Assembly: GCF_000153725.1 (NCBI RefSeq)
Contig: NZ_DS022278.1
Span: 154,566 to 218,565 of the forward strand
From: Salipiger bermudensis HTCC2601
Lineage (GTDB): Bacteria; Pseudomonadota; Alphaproteobacteria; Rhodobacterales; Rhodobacteraceae
Direction of reading: 5' to 3'
DNA: 64,000 bases
The notes under the pieces are model-generated. The model searched no databases. It saw only the letters and a program-made list of their open reading frames with translations, and was not told the origin of the DNA. The position numbers and the translations under genes are program-made. Shown here piece after piece: positions 1 to 8,558 of this stretch (positions within the stretch are counted from its first letter, which is position 1; the number at the start of each line of letters is the position of its first letter).

Positions 1-349
1 CGCGTCTTGTACGCGTTGCCTCATTGTTGTTCTGTGTCCCACGGGCGCATTTGCGGTCCGGCCCTCAGATCGTGTTCACGGAAAAGGGCGTGGGTGTGCT
101 CTTTTCCGTGACTATTGTCTAACTTGGGGGAGTCGCGCAAGGGTTTTCCCTAAAGGGATGTAAAGATGAGAGAGACATGCTTTCCGTGCTGACCAGATCG
201 ACATGCCGCCGATCAAGGTGGTGTCCCAAGCTTGGTGGAAAGGGGCTGAGCGCGGAGCCCCGGCGCAGTGCGTGGCCGGGTGTAACGCTGCCGGCCACCG
301 CCGGTCTTCGCGAAGATTCGGGCTGGGAGACCTTGAACCGAGAACGGAG
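1..349. other. Gene-free mosaic left edge
   Basis: No open frame here carries a recognisable family signature. The only structure seen is the stem-loop at 76-111. The stretch leads into an IS256-family fragment that starts at 350, so it is most likely insertion-sequence junction debris. Confidence 0.4.
76..111. repeat. Perfect 11-bp inverted repeat (stem-loop)
   Basis: TCACGGAAAAG at 76-86 pairs perfectly with CTTTTCCGTGA at 101-111 across a 14-base loop. It could be a terminator for transcription entering from the left, or the remains of a mobile-element end. No T-run follows the right arm. Confidence 0.5.
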
Positions 350-499
350 ATGCCGGTGGTCGACGACAGAATCGCGCTGATTGAGCCGGTTGAGAAGCAG
401 GCCGATGGTGATCTATTGCGCAAGGTTCTCGGCGTCAGCACCGGTCCATCCGAAGCAGAAACGTTCTGGGCCGATTTGCTGCACTCCCTAGCCGGACCG
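350..499 (+). pseudogene. IS256-family transposase fragment, internally deleted
   Basis: The translation starts with an N-terminus-like stretch (DDRIALIEPVEKQADGDLLR) and passes directly into a segment like the DDE core (VLGVSTGPSEAETFW). In an intact family member, such as the one at 60623-61834, these parts lie well over 100 residues apart (compare [15 protein letters not shown] there). The fragment has therefore lost the intervening DNA and everything after the LLHSLAG-like segment. It cannot encode a working enzyme. Confidence 0.6.
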
Positions 500-659
500 T
501 GGACCAGCAGCGATCATTTTGCCCCTCCCTGAGGTCCGGCTCTGGAAGCCGGACATCGCAGGAGGCCGCACACGTAACGAGCTCGTGGAAGCATCGAAGT
601 AGTGGGGCAGGGCGCTCTGTTGAAAGGGGTGGGAACAGGCGTGCAATCTTGGCTCTGAC

Positions 660-938
660 TCAGAGTTGAACCTCGTCCGGTAGCGCACGTGCAGTGTCAC
701 CGCCGTGGCCACCATTGCGATCACGGGCAACGACCTCGATCCCGAGTCGCGCACGGAGCCACGCTTCCACAGTGTCGCGCTCCCGGTCGGGCAGCAGATC
801 GATGACTTCGTGACCGCAGATCACCGTGCCGTAGCTCAGTGCCTTCCGTCATGCCCATATGTTGACGCCGGGGGCGATCTCCCCGCAGATGTCGTACAAA
901 TGGCGTCGGCCTCCGGCTGCGAGGTCGCGGCGCTTTAG
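660..938 (-). pseudogene. ISL3-family transposase fragment
   Basis: On the minus strand the frame reads SYGTVICGHEVIDLLPDRE, then DTVEAWLRARLGIEVVARDR and a G-rich stretch with ARALPDEVQ. This is the typical start of the ISL3 transposase catalytic domain (LLPDRE, VE.WL, DRGGGY.EA..ALP). A stop lies upstream where the family usually has a tryptophan codon, and the frame ends right after DEVQ, so both ends are broken. It is debris from an older insertion. Confidence 0.6.
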
Positions 939-1283
939 GCTCGGGACGTATTGGTTTTCTGCCGCCCTCGGCACAGCCGAGACCGTCCGCTTGGTCTGAC
1001 GTCAGAGGTATTAAAAGCAGTCAGGCCTCAGGCCGGAACAATGCAAGACCGTCATCGCGATGGCAACACCAGCCCGATAGCGTGAAAGCTGCTGCGAAAT
1101 TGCATTGTCCGGCTGTCTCACTTTGGTGGAGCAGAAGCGTCATAGCAGACAATGAGGCTATACGACGCTTTTGGGGCCGAAACTTGGCTGTGTTACTCTG
1201 GAGCGTGATTGAGTGCCTCAACCAAGCAAAGCAACGCCATTGATTGACCGTAGCCTGTCGGCTGGATCGGGATATCCCGGTAG
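939..1283. other. Gene-free stretch before the IS6 element
   Basis: No frame in this stretch shows a family motif, signal peptide or credible ribosome site. It lies between the ISL3 fragment and the left inverted repeat of the IS6-type element. Confidence 0.35.
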
Positions 1284-2100
1284 GGTGTTGTCACGTTAAC
1301 GGGCCTGAGGTTGCCGGTTCATTGATCTGGTCTTAGGCGGTTTCGATGCAGTCACAGAAGATCAGCTACAAACGCCACCGGTTTCCGCCCCAGATCATTG
1401 CTCATGTTGTCTGGCTCTACGCCCGGTTCAACTTGAGCCTGCGCGAGGTCGAGGAGATGATGATGGAACGTGGCGTGGAAGTTTCGTACGAGACGATCCG
1501 GCGCTGGACCGTCAAGTTCGGTCCCTTGATCGCTCACGTTCTACGGCGACGGCAGCCTTGTCCTGGCGATGTCTGGCATCTGGACGAAGTCGTTGTGAAG
1601 ATCGCGGGCCGGTCATACTGGCTCTGGCGCGCTGTCGACCAACACGGCGTTGTTCTTGAGGAAATCCTTCAATTGAGACGAGACAAGCGCGCCGCGAAGC
1701 GGCTTTTGGTCAAGCTGATGAAGCGCTGGGGCTTCGTGCCCAAGCGGATCATTACGGACAAACTGCGCTCCTACGCAGCCGCCAAGCGCGAGGTCGCGCC
1801 TAGCCTTGATCATTGGTCACACAAGGGACACAATAACCGCGCCGAAAACAGCCACCTACCCTTGCGAAAACGAGAGCGGGTAATGCAAGGTTTCCGATCG
1901 CCGGGTGGGTTGCAGCGTTTTGTATCTATGCAATCGGCAACCCGCAATCGTTTCTCAGTCCCAGCCCGGCGTCGTTCCGCTCTCACCGTCCGCTACCATC
2001 GCCTCGAAGCTTTCGAGGCGTGGAAATCCGCGGCAAACGTCGCTTGATGTACCATCGGTACCCAATCTCGCAGACTGGGCGAGTTAATGTGACAAGCCCC
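1284..2100 (+). mobile_element. IS6-family insertion sequence
   Basis: One transposase gene is bounded by imperfect inverted ends: GGTGTTGTCACGTTAAC near 1284 and, read from the other strand, GGGCTTGTCACATTAAC ending near 2100. The element length of about 0.8 kb is right for IS6. No matching flanking 8-bp duplication is evident, which fits an element that has suffered or caused adjacent deletion. It truncates the gene remnant at 2101-2163. Confidence 0.7.
1346..2047 (+). CDS. IS6-family (IS26-like) transposase
   Basis: A 233-residue DDE transposase of normal length for IS6. The N-terminal HTH region contains LREVEEMMMERGVEVSYETI. The first catalytic aspartate lies in WHLDEVVVKIAGRSYWLWRAVD, the second in ITDKLRSYAAAKREV, and the glutamate in NNRAENSHLPLRKRERVMQGF, followed by the typical S-x-G-x-LQRFVS. 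It copies itself by replicative co-integration and tends to delete neighbouring DNA. All motifs are present, so it is probably active. Confidence 0.93.
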   Translation: MQSQKISYKRHRFPPQIIAHVVWLYARFNLSLREVEEMMMERGVEVSYETIRRWTVKFGPLIAHVLRRRQPCPGDVWHLDEVVVKIAGRSYWLWRAVDQHGVVLEEILQLRRDKRAAKRLLVKLMKRWGFVPKRIITDKLRSYAAAKREVAPSLDHWSHKGHNNRAENSHLPLRKRERVMQGFRSPGGLQRFVSMQSATRNRFSVPARRRSALTVRYHRLEAFEAWKSAANVA

Positions 2101-2163
2101 GTGGCGGACATGGCCGTCATCGGTGATCCAGAGTCCGGTAAATTGGGTTGGCGTGTCGCTCAT
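2101..2163 (-). pseudogene. 5' stub of an Atu4866-domain gene
   Basis: Only about 21 codons remain (MSDTPTQFTGLWITDDGHVR) before the IS6 right end cuts in. The wording resembles the start of the small Atu4866-domain proteins (GLWVT.DG.IRHEL). Its ATG overlaps the TGA of the remnant upstream (2160-2286), so the two were once an operon. The assignment rests on a short match and is tentative. Confidence 0.4.
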
Positions 2164-2286
2164 TGCCGGTTCCCGCGCTGGCCGAGCGTGTCGGCGATCT
2201 CCTGCGGCTCGACAATCCAGGCGTAGTTCAGCTCGTGCCGGATCTTCCAGCCTTCCCCGGTGCAGGCCCATCCATGTGAACAGGCA
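2160..2286 (-). pseudogene. C-terminal remnant of an unknown gene, cut by IS21
   Basis: The frame reads EGWKIRHELNYAWIVEPQEI and continues for a dozen more residues to a TGA that overlaps the next ATG. Its 5' part was removed where the IS21-family element begins at about 2287. I do not recognise the family. Together with the Atu4866 stub it is the only non-IS DNA left between the two elements. Confidence 0.35.
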
Positions 2287-2386
2287 TGCAATTTTGACCC
2301 CGTAGCGGGGTGATCGGCGTCCAAAAATGACCCCCTTACACTGATGTGGATGATGCCCCCGAGGTCAACGGGGAGCACAGTGTGGG

Positions 2387-3955
2387 ATGTTGGTTGTGGA
2401 GACGATAGCGAAGATCCGACGGGCGTATTTTCAGGATAAGAAGTCGATCAAGCAGATCTGCCGCGAACTACGGGTTTCGCGGAACACGGTGCGCAAGGTA
2501 ATCCGGTCCGGGGCGACCGAACTGACCTACGAGCGCACGATCCAGCCGCTGCCGAAGATCGGCCCTTGGACGGGTGAGCTCAATGACATTCTGGCGGCAA
2601 ATGCTCGGAAGGCGAAGCGTGAGAGGCTGACCCTTATCCGGATCTTCGAGGAGCTGCGGGCCCGCGGATACGACGGCGGTTATGATGCGGTTCGACGATA
2701 TGCAGCGACGTGGAACAGAGAGGAACGGGAGGCGTCTGCGGCCGCCTATGTCCCACTAACCTTCGATCCAGGCGAGGCCTATCAGTTCGACTGGAGCCAC
2801 GAGATCGTGGTTATCGACGGCGCGACGACCACGGTGAAGGTGGCACATGTCCGCCTGTGTCACAGCCGTATGCTCTTCGTGCGTGCCTATCCCCGCGAGA
2901 CGCAGGAGATGGTCTTTGACGCCCATGACAAGGCCTTCGCCTTCTTCAGGGGCACCTGCACGCGGGGCATCTACGACAACATGAAGACCGCGGTCGACAC
3001 GATCTTCGTCGGCCGCGACCGTGCCTACAACCGGCGCTTCCAGCAAATGTGCGGGCACTATCTGGTCGATCCCGTCGCTTGCACCCCGGCATCCGGCTGG
3101 GAGAAGGGACAGGTCGAGAACCAGGTCGGCGTTGTCCGACGGCGGTTCTTCGTGCCGCGACCGAAGTTCAAGAGCTATGCCGAACTCAACGCTTGGCTTG
3201 AAGACCAGTGCGTTGCCTGGGCCAAATCCAACCCGCACCCCGAGCTCAGGGATCGGACAACTTGGGAGGTGTTCGAGCAAGAACGCGCCAGCATGGTGCC
3301 GTATGTCGGCCCCTTCAATGGCTTCCACGCGCTGCCTGCCTCGGTCTCGAAGACCTGCCTCGTCCGGTTCGACAAGAACCGCTACTCCGTGGATGGCCGG
3401 GCCGTCGGCCGCCCGGTCGAGATCCGTGCCTATGCCGAACGGGTCGAGTTCTGGCAGGACGGCAAGATCATGGGGCAGCACGCCCGAGCCTTCGGCCGTG
3501 ACAAGGCCATCTACGACCCGTTGCACTACATTCCAGTTCTGGCTCGCAAGCCCGGTGCTCTCCGGAATGGCGCCCCCTTCAAGGACTGGGACCTGCCGCC
3601 GGCGATCAGGCGCGTGCAGCGCAAGCTTGGCAAGGTGCCGAACGGCGACCGGCAGATGGTCCAGATCCTCAGCATGATCCCGATCGATGGGCTGGATGCG
3701 GTGGATGCTGCCTGTGCCGAGGCCCTGAGCGAGGGGGTCCCCGCGGCCTCGGTCGTCATCAATATCCTTGCCCGGCATCGGGAGCCGCCACCGCCGCTGA
3801 CCATCGATACGCCGGCCGCGTTGCGACTGACCTGCGAACCCGTGGCCGACTGCAAACGCTACGACAGCCTCAGGAGACCCAACCATGGAAAGATCACAGG
3901 TGCTGGACGCGATGAGCCAGCTGAAGCTTTACGGCATGAAGGCCGCCTACGATGA
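2387..3955 (+). CDS. istA: IS21-family transposase IstA
   Basis: A 522-residue transposase. The N-terminal HTH ([20 protein letters not shown]) is followed by an integrase-type DDE domain: [12 protein letters not shown] for the first Asp, [12 protein letters not shown] for the second, and [12 protein letters not shown] for the Glu. The C-terminal domain shows [20 protein letters not shown]. The end of the gene overlaps istB by 71 bases, so the last residues share DNA with the start of the ATPase. All catalytic residues are present, so it is probably functional. Confidence 0.95.
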   Translation: MLVVETIAKIRRAYFQDKKSIKQICRELRVSRNTVRKVIRSGATELTYERTIQPLPKIGPWTGELNDILAANARKAKRERLTLIRIFEELRARGYDGGYDAVRRYAATWNREEREASAAAYVPLTFDPGEAYQFDWSHEIVVIDGATTTVKVAHVRLCHSRMLFVRAYPRETQEMVFDAHDKAFAFFRGTCTRGIYDNMKTAVDTIFVGRDRAYNRRFQQMCGHYLVDPVACTPASGWEKGQVENQVGVVRRRFFVPRPKFKSYAELNAWLEDQCVAWAKSNPHPELRDRTTWEVFEQERASMVPYVGPFNGFHALPASVSKTCLVRFDKNRYSVDGRAVGRPVEIRAYAERVEFWQDGKIMGQHARAFGRDKAIYDPLHYIPVLARKPGALRNGAPFKDWDLPPAIRRVQRKLGKVPNGDRQMVQILSMIPIDGLDAVDAACAEALSEGVPAASVVINILARHREPPPPLTIDTPAALRLTCEPVADCKRYDSLRRPNHGKITGAGRDEPAEALRHEGRLR

Positions 3956-4613
3956 GATCATCACCACGGCGGTGAAGCGCCAACACGAGCCGCAACAGAT
4001 CGTCGGCGACCTGCTGAATGCCGAGATCAGCGAGAAGCAGGCGCGCTCGATCAAATACCAGATGACGATCGCCAAGCTGCCGCTGGCGAAAGAGGTCGAC
4101 GAGTTCAGCTTTGAAGAAACGCCGGTCAACGAGACGCTGGTGCGCGATCTGGCCGCCGGGGAGTTCCTTGAACATCAGCGCAATGTCGTGCTCATCGGTG
4201 GCACCGGGACCGGTAAATCCCACCTTGCCGTGAGCATTGCCCGGGCCTGCATCCGGCGCGGCAAACGGGGGCGCTTCTTCAATGTCGTGGACTTGGTGAA
4301 CAAGCTCGATGCCGAAGCCCGTGCCGACCGACAGGGGCGCACTGCGGATCTTTTGTGTCGCCTCGACTTCCTGATCCTCGATGAGCTCGGCTATCTCCCC
4401 TTCGCGCAGACCGGCGGCCAGCTGCTGTTCCATCTCATCAGCCGCCTCTACGAGCGCACCTCGATCATCGTGACGACCAATCTCGACTTCGGGGAATGGC
4501 CTTCGGTCTTCGGCGACGCGAAGATGACCACTGCGCTGATCGACCGCCTGACCCACCATTGCGACATCGTCGAGACCGGCAACGAGAGCTGGCGCTTCAA
4601 GACCCGTGAATGA
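3885..4613 (+). CDS. istB: IS21-family transposition ATPase IstB
   Basis: A 242-residue DnaA/DnaC-like AAA+ helper of the IS21 transposase. The Walker A motif is [16 protein letters not shown] and Walker B is [14 protein letters not shown]. The arginine-rich tail ends [20 protein letters not shown], which is typical for IstB. It starts inside the end of istA. Full length and intact. Confidence 0.95.
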   Translation: MERSQVLDAMSQLKLYGMKAAYDEIITTAVKRQHEPQQIVGDLLNAEISEKQARSIKYQMTIAKLPLAKEVDEFSFEETPVNETLVRDLAAGEFLEHQRNVVLIGGTGTGKSHLAVSIARACIRRGKRGRFFNVVDLVNKLDAEARADRQGRTADLLCRLDFLILDELGYLPFAQTGGQLLFHLISRLYERTSIIVTTNLDFGEWPSVFGDAKMTTALIDRLTHHCDIVETGNESWRFKTRE

Positions 4614-4748
4614 CCAAGACCCCGCTGGCCCGATACGGCTGCGCTGTGTGAGTGCTACACCGCATCGGGCCAGCTACCGGAGCTCTCCAAAGGGGGTCAT
4701 TTTTGGATGCCGATAGGGGGTCAAGATTGCTTGCCGATTGACACCATA

Positions 4749-5411
4749 TCAGCTCTCCTCCCGTTGTGTACCGGTCTTTCGCGTCGCGGCGAAGAGAACC
4801 GACAGGCCGGTAAAGCCACCGAGCGCAAGCGCGGTCCATGTGGCAGTGCGGGCATCTCCGTTCATCGCCTGGCTGCCCATGTGAGCGAGCAAAAAACTCG
4901 CTGGAATAATCCCGGCCATCGTGGCCAGCGCGAACCTCCAAAGATGCAGCTTGCTCAGACCTGCGGCGTAACTGATCATATCGAAGGACAGAAACGGCAG
5001 CAGGCGACTGCCGAAGACCAAGAAGGTCAGAGTGTTCTGCGATCCGAACAGGCCTGTGTTAATCTTCTGACCGAGATGACGCTCAACGAAGGGACGACCG
5101 AGACCGCGGGCCAGACCAAAAGCGGCAAGCGCACCGAGTTCCGCGCCAAGAACGACAAAGAGTGTCCCGAACGTGTGCCCATAAGCCGCTCCGGCGGCGA
5201 GTGCGATCGGCGCCGAGGGCAGGGGGCTTGCGACGATAGCGATTGTCATAAGCGCCACGATAACAATTGGTCCGGCAAGACCTGCCGCCTCGATCCAGCG
5301 GTCAATTTCCGCGCGATCAGGCAGGCGAATGTCAACGCCAAGGACGTCCGGGAAGGCCAATGCGACGACTCCCATCAGGAACACCGCAATAAGAAGGATG
5401 CGCATCATCAT
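4749..5411 (-). CDS. TVP38/TMEM64 (VTT) family membrane protein
   Basis: A 220-residue inner-membrane protein with about six hydrophobic stretches. The VTT/DedA-like core is visible: SPLPSAPIALAAGAAYG near residue 65, then GRPFVERHLG and GSRLLPFLSFDMISYAAGLS, the re-entrant R-x-x-P segment typical of TMEM64 proteins. These proteins are linked to lipid scrambling or envelope integrity, but the substrate is not known. It follows the DUF6010-like gene with only a few bases between, so both probably use the CueR-type promoter at 5871-5902. The start is one of three successive ATG codons. Its stop lies 18 bases from the IS21 right end. Confidence 0.85.
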   Translation of the reverse strand: MMMRILLIAVFLMGVVALAFPDVLGVDIRLPDRAEIDRWIEAAGLAGPIVIVALMTIAIVASPLPSAPIALAAGAAYGHTFGTLFVVLGAELGALAAFGLARGLGRPFVERHLGQKINTGLFGSQNTLTFLVFGSRLLPFLSFDMISYAAGLSKLHLWRFALATMAGIIPASFLLAHMGSQAMNGDARTATWTALALGGFTGLSVLFAATRKTGTQREES

Positions 5412-5414
5412 GGA

Positions 5415-5864
5415 TCAAAACACGGCATAGAGCAGAACGAAGAACGTCGCTGCCAAAAGGTCAAAGGCCACGCAGAATGGAATATACCAGTTCGGAATCC
5501 GGGCGAGACGATAAGAATTGTGGTGTGACATGTCCCAAAGGGCGTGCAGGGCCAAGCCCAAGGGAAGGAAAGCCCAATGCCATATCAGCCCCAAAAAGGC
5601 TGCCGAGCCGAACAAAAGGGCGACGGCGAGCTCTGCCCAGAACACGCGCGCTCTGCCGTCCGCGGCGCCAAAGCCGATATAGGCACCGCCAATCAAAGCA
5701 AGCGTGATCGAAGCAAGAGCTATCGAGCTCTTTTCATCCAAAAACAGGTGAGCCGGCATTGTGAGCAAGACAAACAACACACCAACCCATACGGGAGATC
5801 TCAAGATATCCCCGTGTCGATGGTGCGATACGTGATCGCCTGTCTTTTCGAAAATCTGTGCCAT
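5415..5864 (-). CDS. DUF6010-like small membrane protein
   Basis: A 149-residue protein with a His-rich N-terminus (DHVSHHRHGD) and four to five hydrophobic segments. It has GGAYIGFGAADGRARVFWAE and later LALHALWDMSHH, which recalls the DUF6010 family of four-TM proteins of unknown role. The ATG at 5862-5864 lies just downstream of a CueR-type promoter, so copper induction is likely. It is the first gene of a pair with the VTT protein. The family match is from memory of its signature, so it is moderate. Confidence 0.65.
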   Translation of the reverse strand: MAQIFEKTGDHVSHHRHGDILRSPVWVGVLFVLLTMPAHLFLDEKSSIALASITLALIGGAYIGFGAADGRARVFWAELAVALLFGSAAFLGLIWHWAFLPLGLALHALWDMSHHNSYRLARIPNWYIPFCVAFDLLAATFFVLLYAVF

Positions 5865-5870
5865 GGCTTT

Positions 5871-5902
5871 GTACCTAGGGATTCCAGCAACTGGAAGGTC
5901 AA
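5871..5902 (-). promoter_or_regulatory. CueR-type MerR-family promoter
   Basis: Read on the minus strand, TTGACC (5902-5897) is followed by a 19-base spacer TTCCAGTTGCTGGAATCCC and a -10-like TAGGTA. The over-long 19-base spacer with a dyad in it (TTCCAG..CTGGAA) is the hallmark of MerR-family activation. The half-sites match the other copper-gene promoters in this window. Confidence 0.8.
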
Positions 5903-6025
5903 GGGCTATTCATCCACGCGCGCAACGCAGCGCTCACTCAACCGTTCCACGGTGAGGTCAAAGGACCGATATCAGGACGTATTTGACGCTGACGCCAAGC
6001 TCATGTCCGACGCGCGTGGCGATTT

Positions 6026-6511
6026 TCAGTCATCTTTCGCCTTCTGCCAGACTTGCTGGCAGGCTGAGTAAAGAAACGTCGCTGACCAGGTCAGCAACAT
6101 GAAGCCCAAAAGCGATTGCAGCATCAGCAACAGTCGAAAGGGCCCGACCACCTCTATGGACGAATAGCCAAGGGTCGAGAACGAGATGCCCGTAACATAG
6201 AGAACATCCTGAAACATCGGCGGGCTGTTGCTGAACGATTGCGGCAGAACGCTTGCCACCACCATCGTGTTGAACACGGCGAGCGTCACAAGTTCCAATA
6301 CGTGCAGCAACAGCAACGCGGAAAACGTCAGGATGATCCGAAAGCCGGAGCCATCCGACCGCTGCGGGGAAAACTTCAGAATGCCCGACAACGCATAATG
6401 ATGGACAATTCCCATCACGATCGCCGCGCATATTCCGACAAACATAGCCATCAACTCGGTCATACACCCAAACCCGTCTTCCTGTTCAAACAGGTCAATT
6501 TGACCATACAT
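6026..6511 (-). CDS. Two-TM ion channel (Ion_trans_2 type)
   Basis: A 161-residue membrane protein with three to four hydrophobic helices. Near residue 112 it has a pore-loop sequence, VTGISFSTLGYSSIEVVGP, like the K+-channel P-loop (T-x-G-Y/F-G) but with TLGYS rather than TVGYG. The pore helix and the following helix (LLLMLQSLLGFMLLTWSATF) fit the 2-TM channel family. Ion selectivity cannot be stated. An internal ATG 16 codons in (position 6463) is an alternative start; if it is used, the palindromic stretch GGTCAATTTGACC at 6493-6505 would lie in the leader. Confidence 0.75.
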   Translation of the reverse strand: MYGQIDLFEQEDGFGCMTELMAMFVGICAAIVMGIVHHYALSGILKFSPQRSDGSGFRIILTFSALLLLHVLELVTLAVFNTMVVASVLPQSFSNSPPMFQDVLYVTGISFSTLGYSSIEVVGPFRLLLMLQSLLGFMLLTWSATFLYSACQQVWQKAKDD

Positions 6512-6551
6512 CAGGCTTTTAGCACAACGGGACCAATTGATTCTTCACTGG

Positions 6552-6993
6552 TCAGGCCAACGCGGGGGGCAACCCGTTCAGGGCGACATCCACCGGAACG
6601 GTCGGCAAGTTCGATGCGATCCAGCCAGGCCCTTCGCCTGATCCCAACATCCCTTCCGAGATATCGGCGTAGCCCGAATAACCAGCTTGTCTCAACGCTC
6701 GAAGCAGCGATGCGGAGCGTCCGCCAGTGGCGCAGATCAGTCCAACAGTGCGATCACCGCTCAGTTCCTTGGCCCTGAACAATCGGTCCGGAAAACCGGA
6801 CGCGTGCATGCTTATCGGCCATACACCAGCACCTACGCCGGTTTCTTGCCACTCTTTGTGCGTTCTGACATCGATGATCCGCGCCGTATCCGATAGAAGC
6901 GCGTCAAAGGCATTCTCTGCCGACCAGACAGATCGGCTCTGCGCCAACAGCGGTGACGCCGCGACGGTCAGCACCGTCATATGAGCACCCAGA
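6552..6993 (-). pseudogene. Secreted rhodanese-domain protein, 3' part, split by IS66
   Basis: The rest of a rhodanese-fold gene whose first codons lie 4 kb away at 11057-11096. The visible part begins inside the leader (AHMTVLTVAASPLLAQ) and holds the whole domain: IIDVRTHKEWQETGV and the active-site loop ICATGGRSASLLRALR with its catalytic Cys, ending LPPALA. Removing the IS66 insertion and one copy of the 8-bp duplication joins both parts in frame. The restored protein is about 150 residues with an RRRFVLG-type leader. Rhodaneses transfer sulfane sulfur; the role here is unknown. An in-frame ATG at 6978-6980 could still yield a leader-damaged product. Confidence 0.85.
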
Positions 6994-7010
6994 GTAACCG
7001 GCCGGTAAGG

Positions 7011-8540
7011 CTTGCAATTACCCACAACTGTCCGGCGGCGGTGTGGCGAGACGGGCGCCTTCAACTAGGTCGGCGAGACGGGAGAAGCCACGCCAGATTA
7101 CCGTCGTCCCCGGTGGTGCGTCGGAAGCGCGGTCGAGGTAGCCTCCGAGACGCGCGACGGCCCTGACATAGAATTGGAGGTCGCGCGGCACCTGGCGCTT
7201 TCTGTCAGGCGTCGCCTGGTCGAGCAGGTGGCGCTCGTCCTCCGTGAAAACGGCGGCAGGGTCCGCCGCCGGTGCATCTCGGCTGAGCATTGCCAGCCAT
7301 GACACGCGCCAGGCCACGACGCAGCACAACGCGATGCAGTTGGCCAGGCGCTCGGCAGTCGCGAGACGCAGTTCCTCGATCCGGCAGCCGGTCTTCAGAG
7401 TCCGGAAGAAGGTCTCGATCTTCCAGCGCAGTGCGTACCATTCGAGCTTGTGTACAGCGTCTGCGTGGCTCGCCACTGGCAGGTTCGTGATCAGCTTCCA
7501 GATGACGGGCGTCCGGCCCTCCGGCGGGTCGAGTTCCTCGGCATGGATGATCTGGAGCTCCTGATGCCGGTATTTTCGCTGCTTTCCGATAGGCGGCCGG
7601 ACGATCATGGTGGCATGCCGGACCGACAGCACCGCGCAATGGTCATTGCCTTGCGAGTCCCGGAACCGCACCTCATGGGTGCCGCTGGACTGCACCTGCG
7701 CCATAACTTTGGCGATGGTCGTGCCGCCATCCTCCGCCAGGCGGTCGACGCAGCTCCGAACGAGGAAGTTGGTCCCGAGTTCCTCGGCAGGCAGTAGAGT
7801 TCGTAGATGTCGCTCTCGCGGTCGCCGACATGCACGCAGCGCTCCGGCGCGCCTGCCAGTTCGGTGGACAGGCGCAGGTATCGAGCCAGCGCATGCTCTC
7901 CTTCTGCTCGATGGGCACGCGGGTCGGATTGATCTTGCGCTTGAGCGCCGCGGCCCCCTTGAACTTGGAGCGCGACCAAAACTTGGCGGCTGTCATTCCG
8001 AGGGGCAAACCGTCCGGCGTGATCGCCAGGCTGGCGTGCATCAGGAGCCCGCAGATCGCATGCTTCTGGTAGCGGCCTTCCTTCAGCTTGCGCCCGGTCG
8101 ACACCTTGGTGAACCCGATCTTTTCCGGCGTGGCGCGTTTGAAGTTGAATTCCGTAGTGTCCTGCAGGATCAGCACGGGACCATCGGTGGCCCGGATGCG
8201 CAGGGCGGAGGCAGCGAAATGCCCCTCGAGAATTTTGTCTTCGCTGATACTCCCGTTGGAGAAGAACCGGTAAGCCGCCTTGGTGTTCGACCAGTCCTGG
8301 AACGCCGTGGGCAGCGATTTCCCTGGCCGCTCCCCGAGAGCTTCGAGCAATGCCCCAAGCCGCCGGTTCAGCCGGACGTCCCCCAGATCGCAACCGGCGG
8401 TTTCCGTTTCCACCCAATTCTGCCCCATGCCCGCACCTCAATCATTCGGTGCTACATGACGAATCATGATGAGGTCGCTGCGAGCAAGACCAAGTGTCGT
8501 GGGTGAATCAATTCGCCGCACGACTTGTGGGTAACTTCAA
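7011..8540 (-). mobile_element. IS4-family element inside the IS66 end
   Basis: A 10-bp exact direct repeat GCCGGTAAGG at 7001-7010 and 8541-8550 bounds the element. The inner ends are related inverted sequences: TTGCAATTACCCACAACT at 7012 and, on the other strand, TTGAAGTTACCCACAAGT ending at 8540. The exact duplication shows it entered after the IS66 element did. Its only gene is a double-frameshifted transposase. Confidence 0.88.
7018..8428 (-). pseudogene. IS4-family (Tn5-like) transposase, two frameshifts
   Basis: The N-terminal part (MGQNWVETETAGCDLGDVRL, then VLILQDTTEFNF with the first Asp) reads from 8428 to about 7880. One base is then missing after RWLD, and the text continues in another frame (RLSTELAGAPERCVHVGDRE, DIYELYCL) to about 7790. 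A second missing base moves it to the third frame, which holds VIWKLITNLPV, the YALRWKIETFFRTLKTGC glutamate motif and the stop at 7018. Restoring both bases gives one continuous transposase of about 470 residues. As it stands the gene is dead. Confidence 0.88.
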
Positions 8541-8558
8541 GCCGGTAAGGACCACAGC

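Larger units (their letters stand above)
2287..4731 (+). mobile_element. IS21-family insertion sequence
   Basis: The element holds istA and istB with the usual overlap. Its ends are related inverted sequences: TGCAATTTTGACCCC at about 2287 and, on the other strand, GCAATCTTGACCCCC ending at about 4731. Each end also carries a second inner repeat (CCAAAAATGACCCCCTT), as is usual for the multiple transposase-binding sites of IS21. No clear target duplication is visible. Confidence 0.88.

Noticed and set aside
630..665. Possible left end of a second IS21 element (TGCAATCTTG)
   Set aside because: Only ten bases match the IS21 end at 4731, with no inner repeat and no istA/istB sequence nearby.
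2756..3886. 376-residue frame opposite istA
   Set aside because: Antisense of a recognised transposase, with no domain and no ribosome site. A GC-rich codon-bias artefact.
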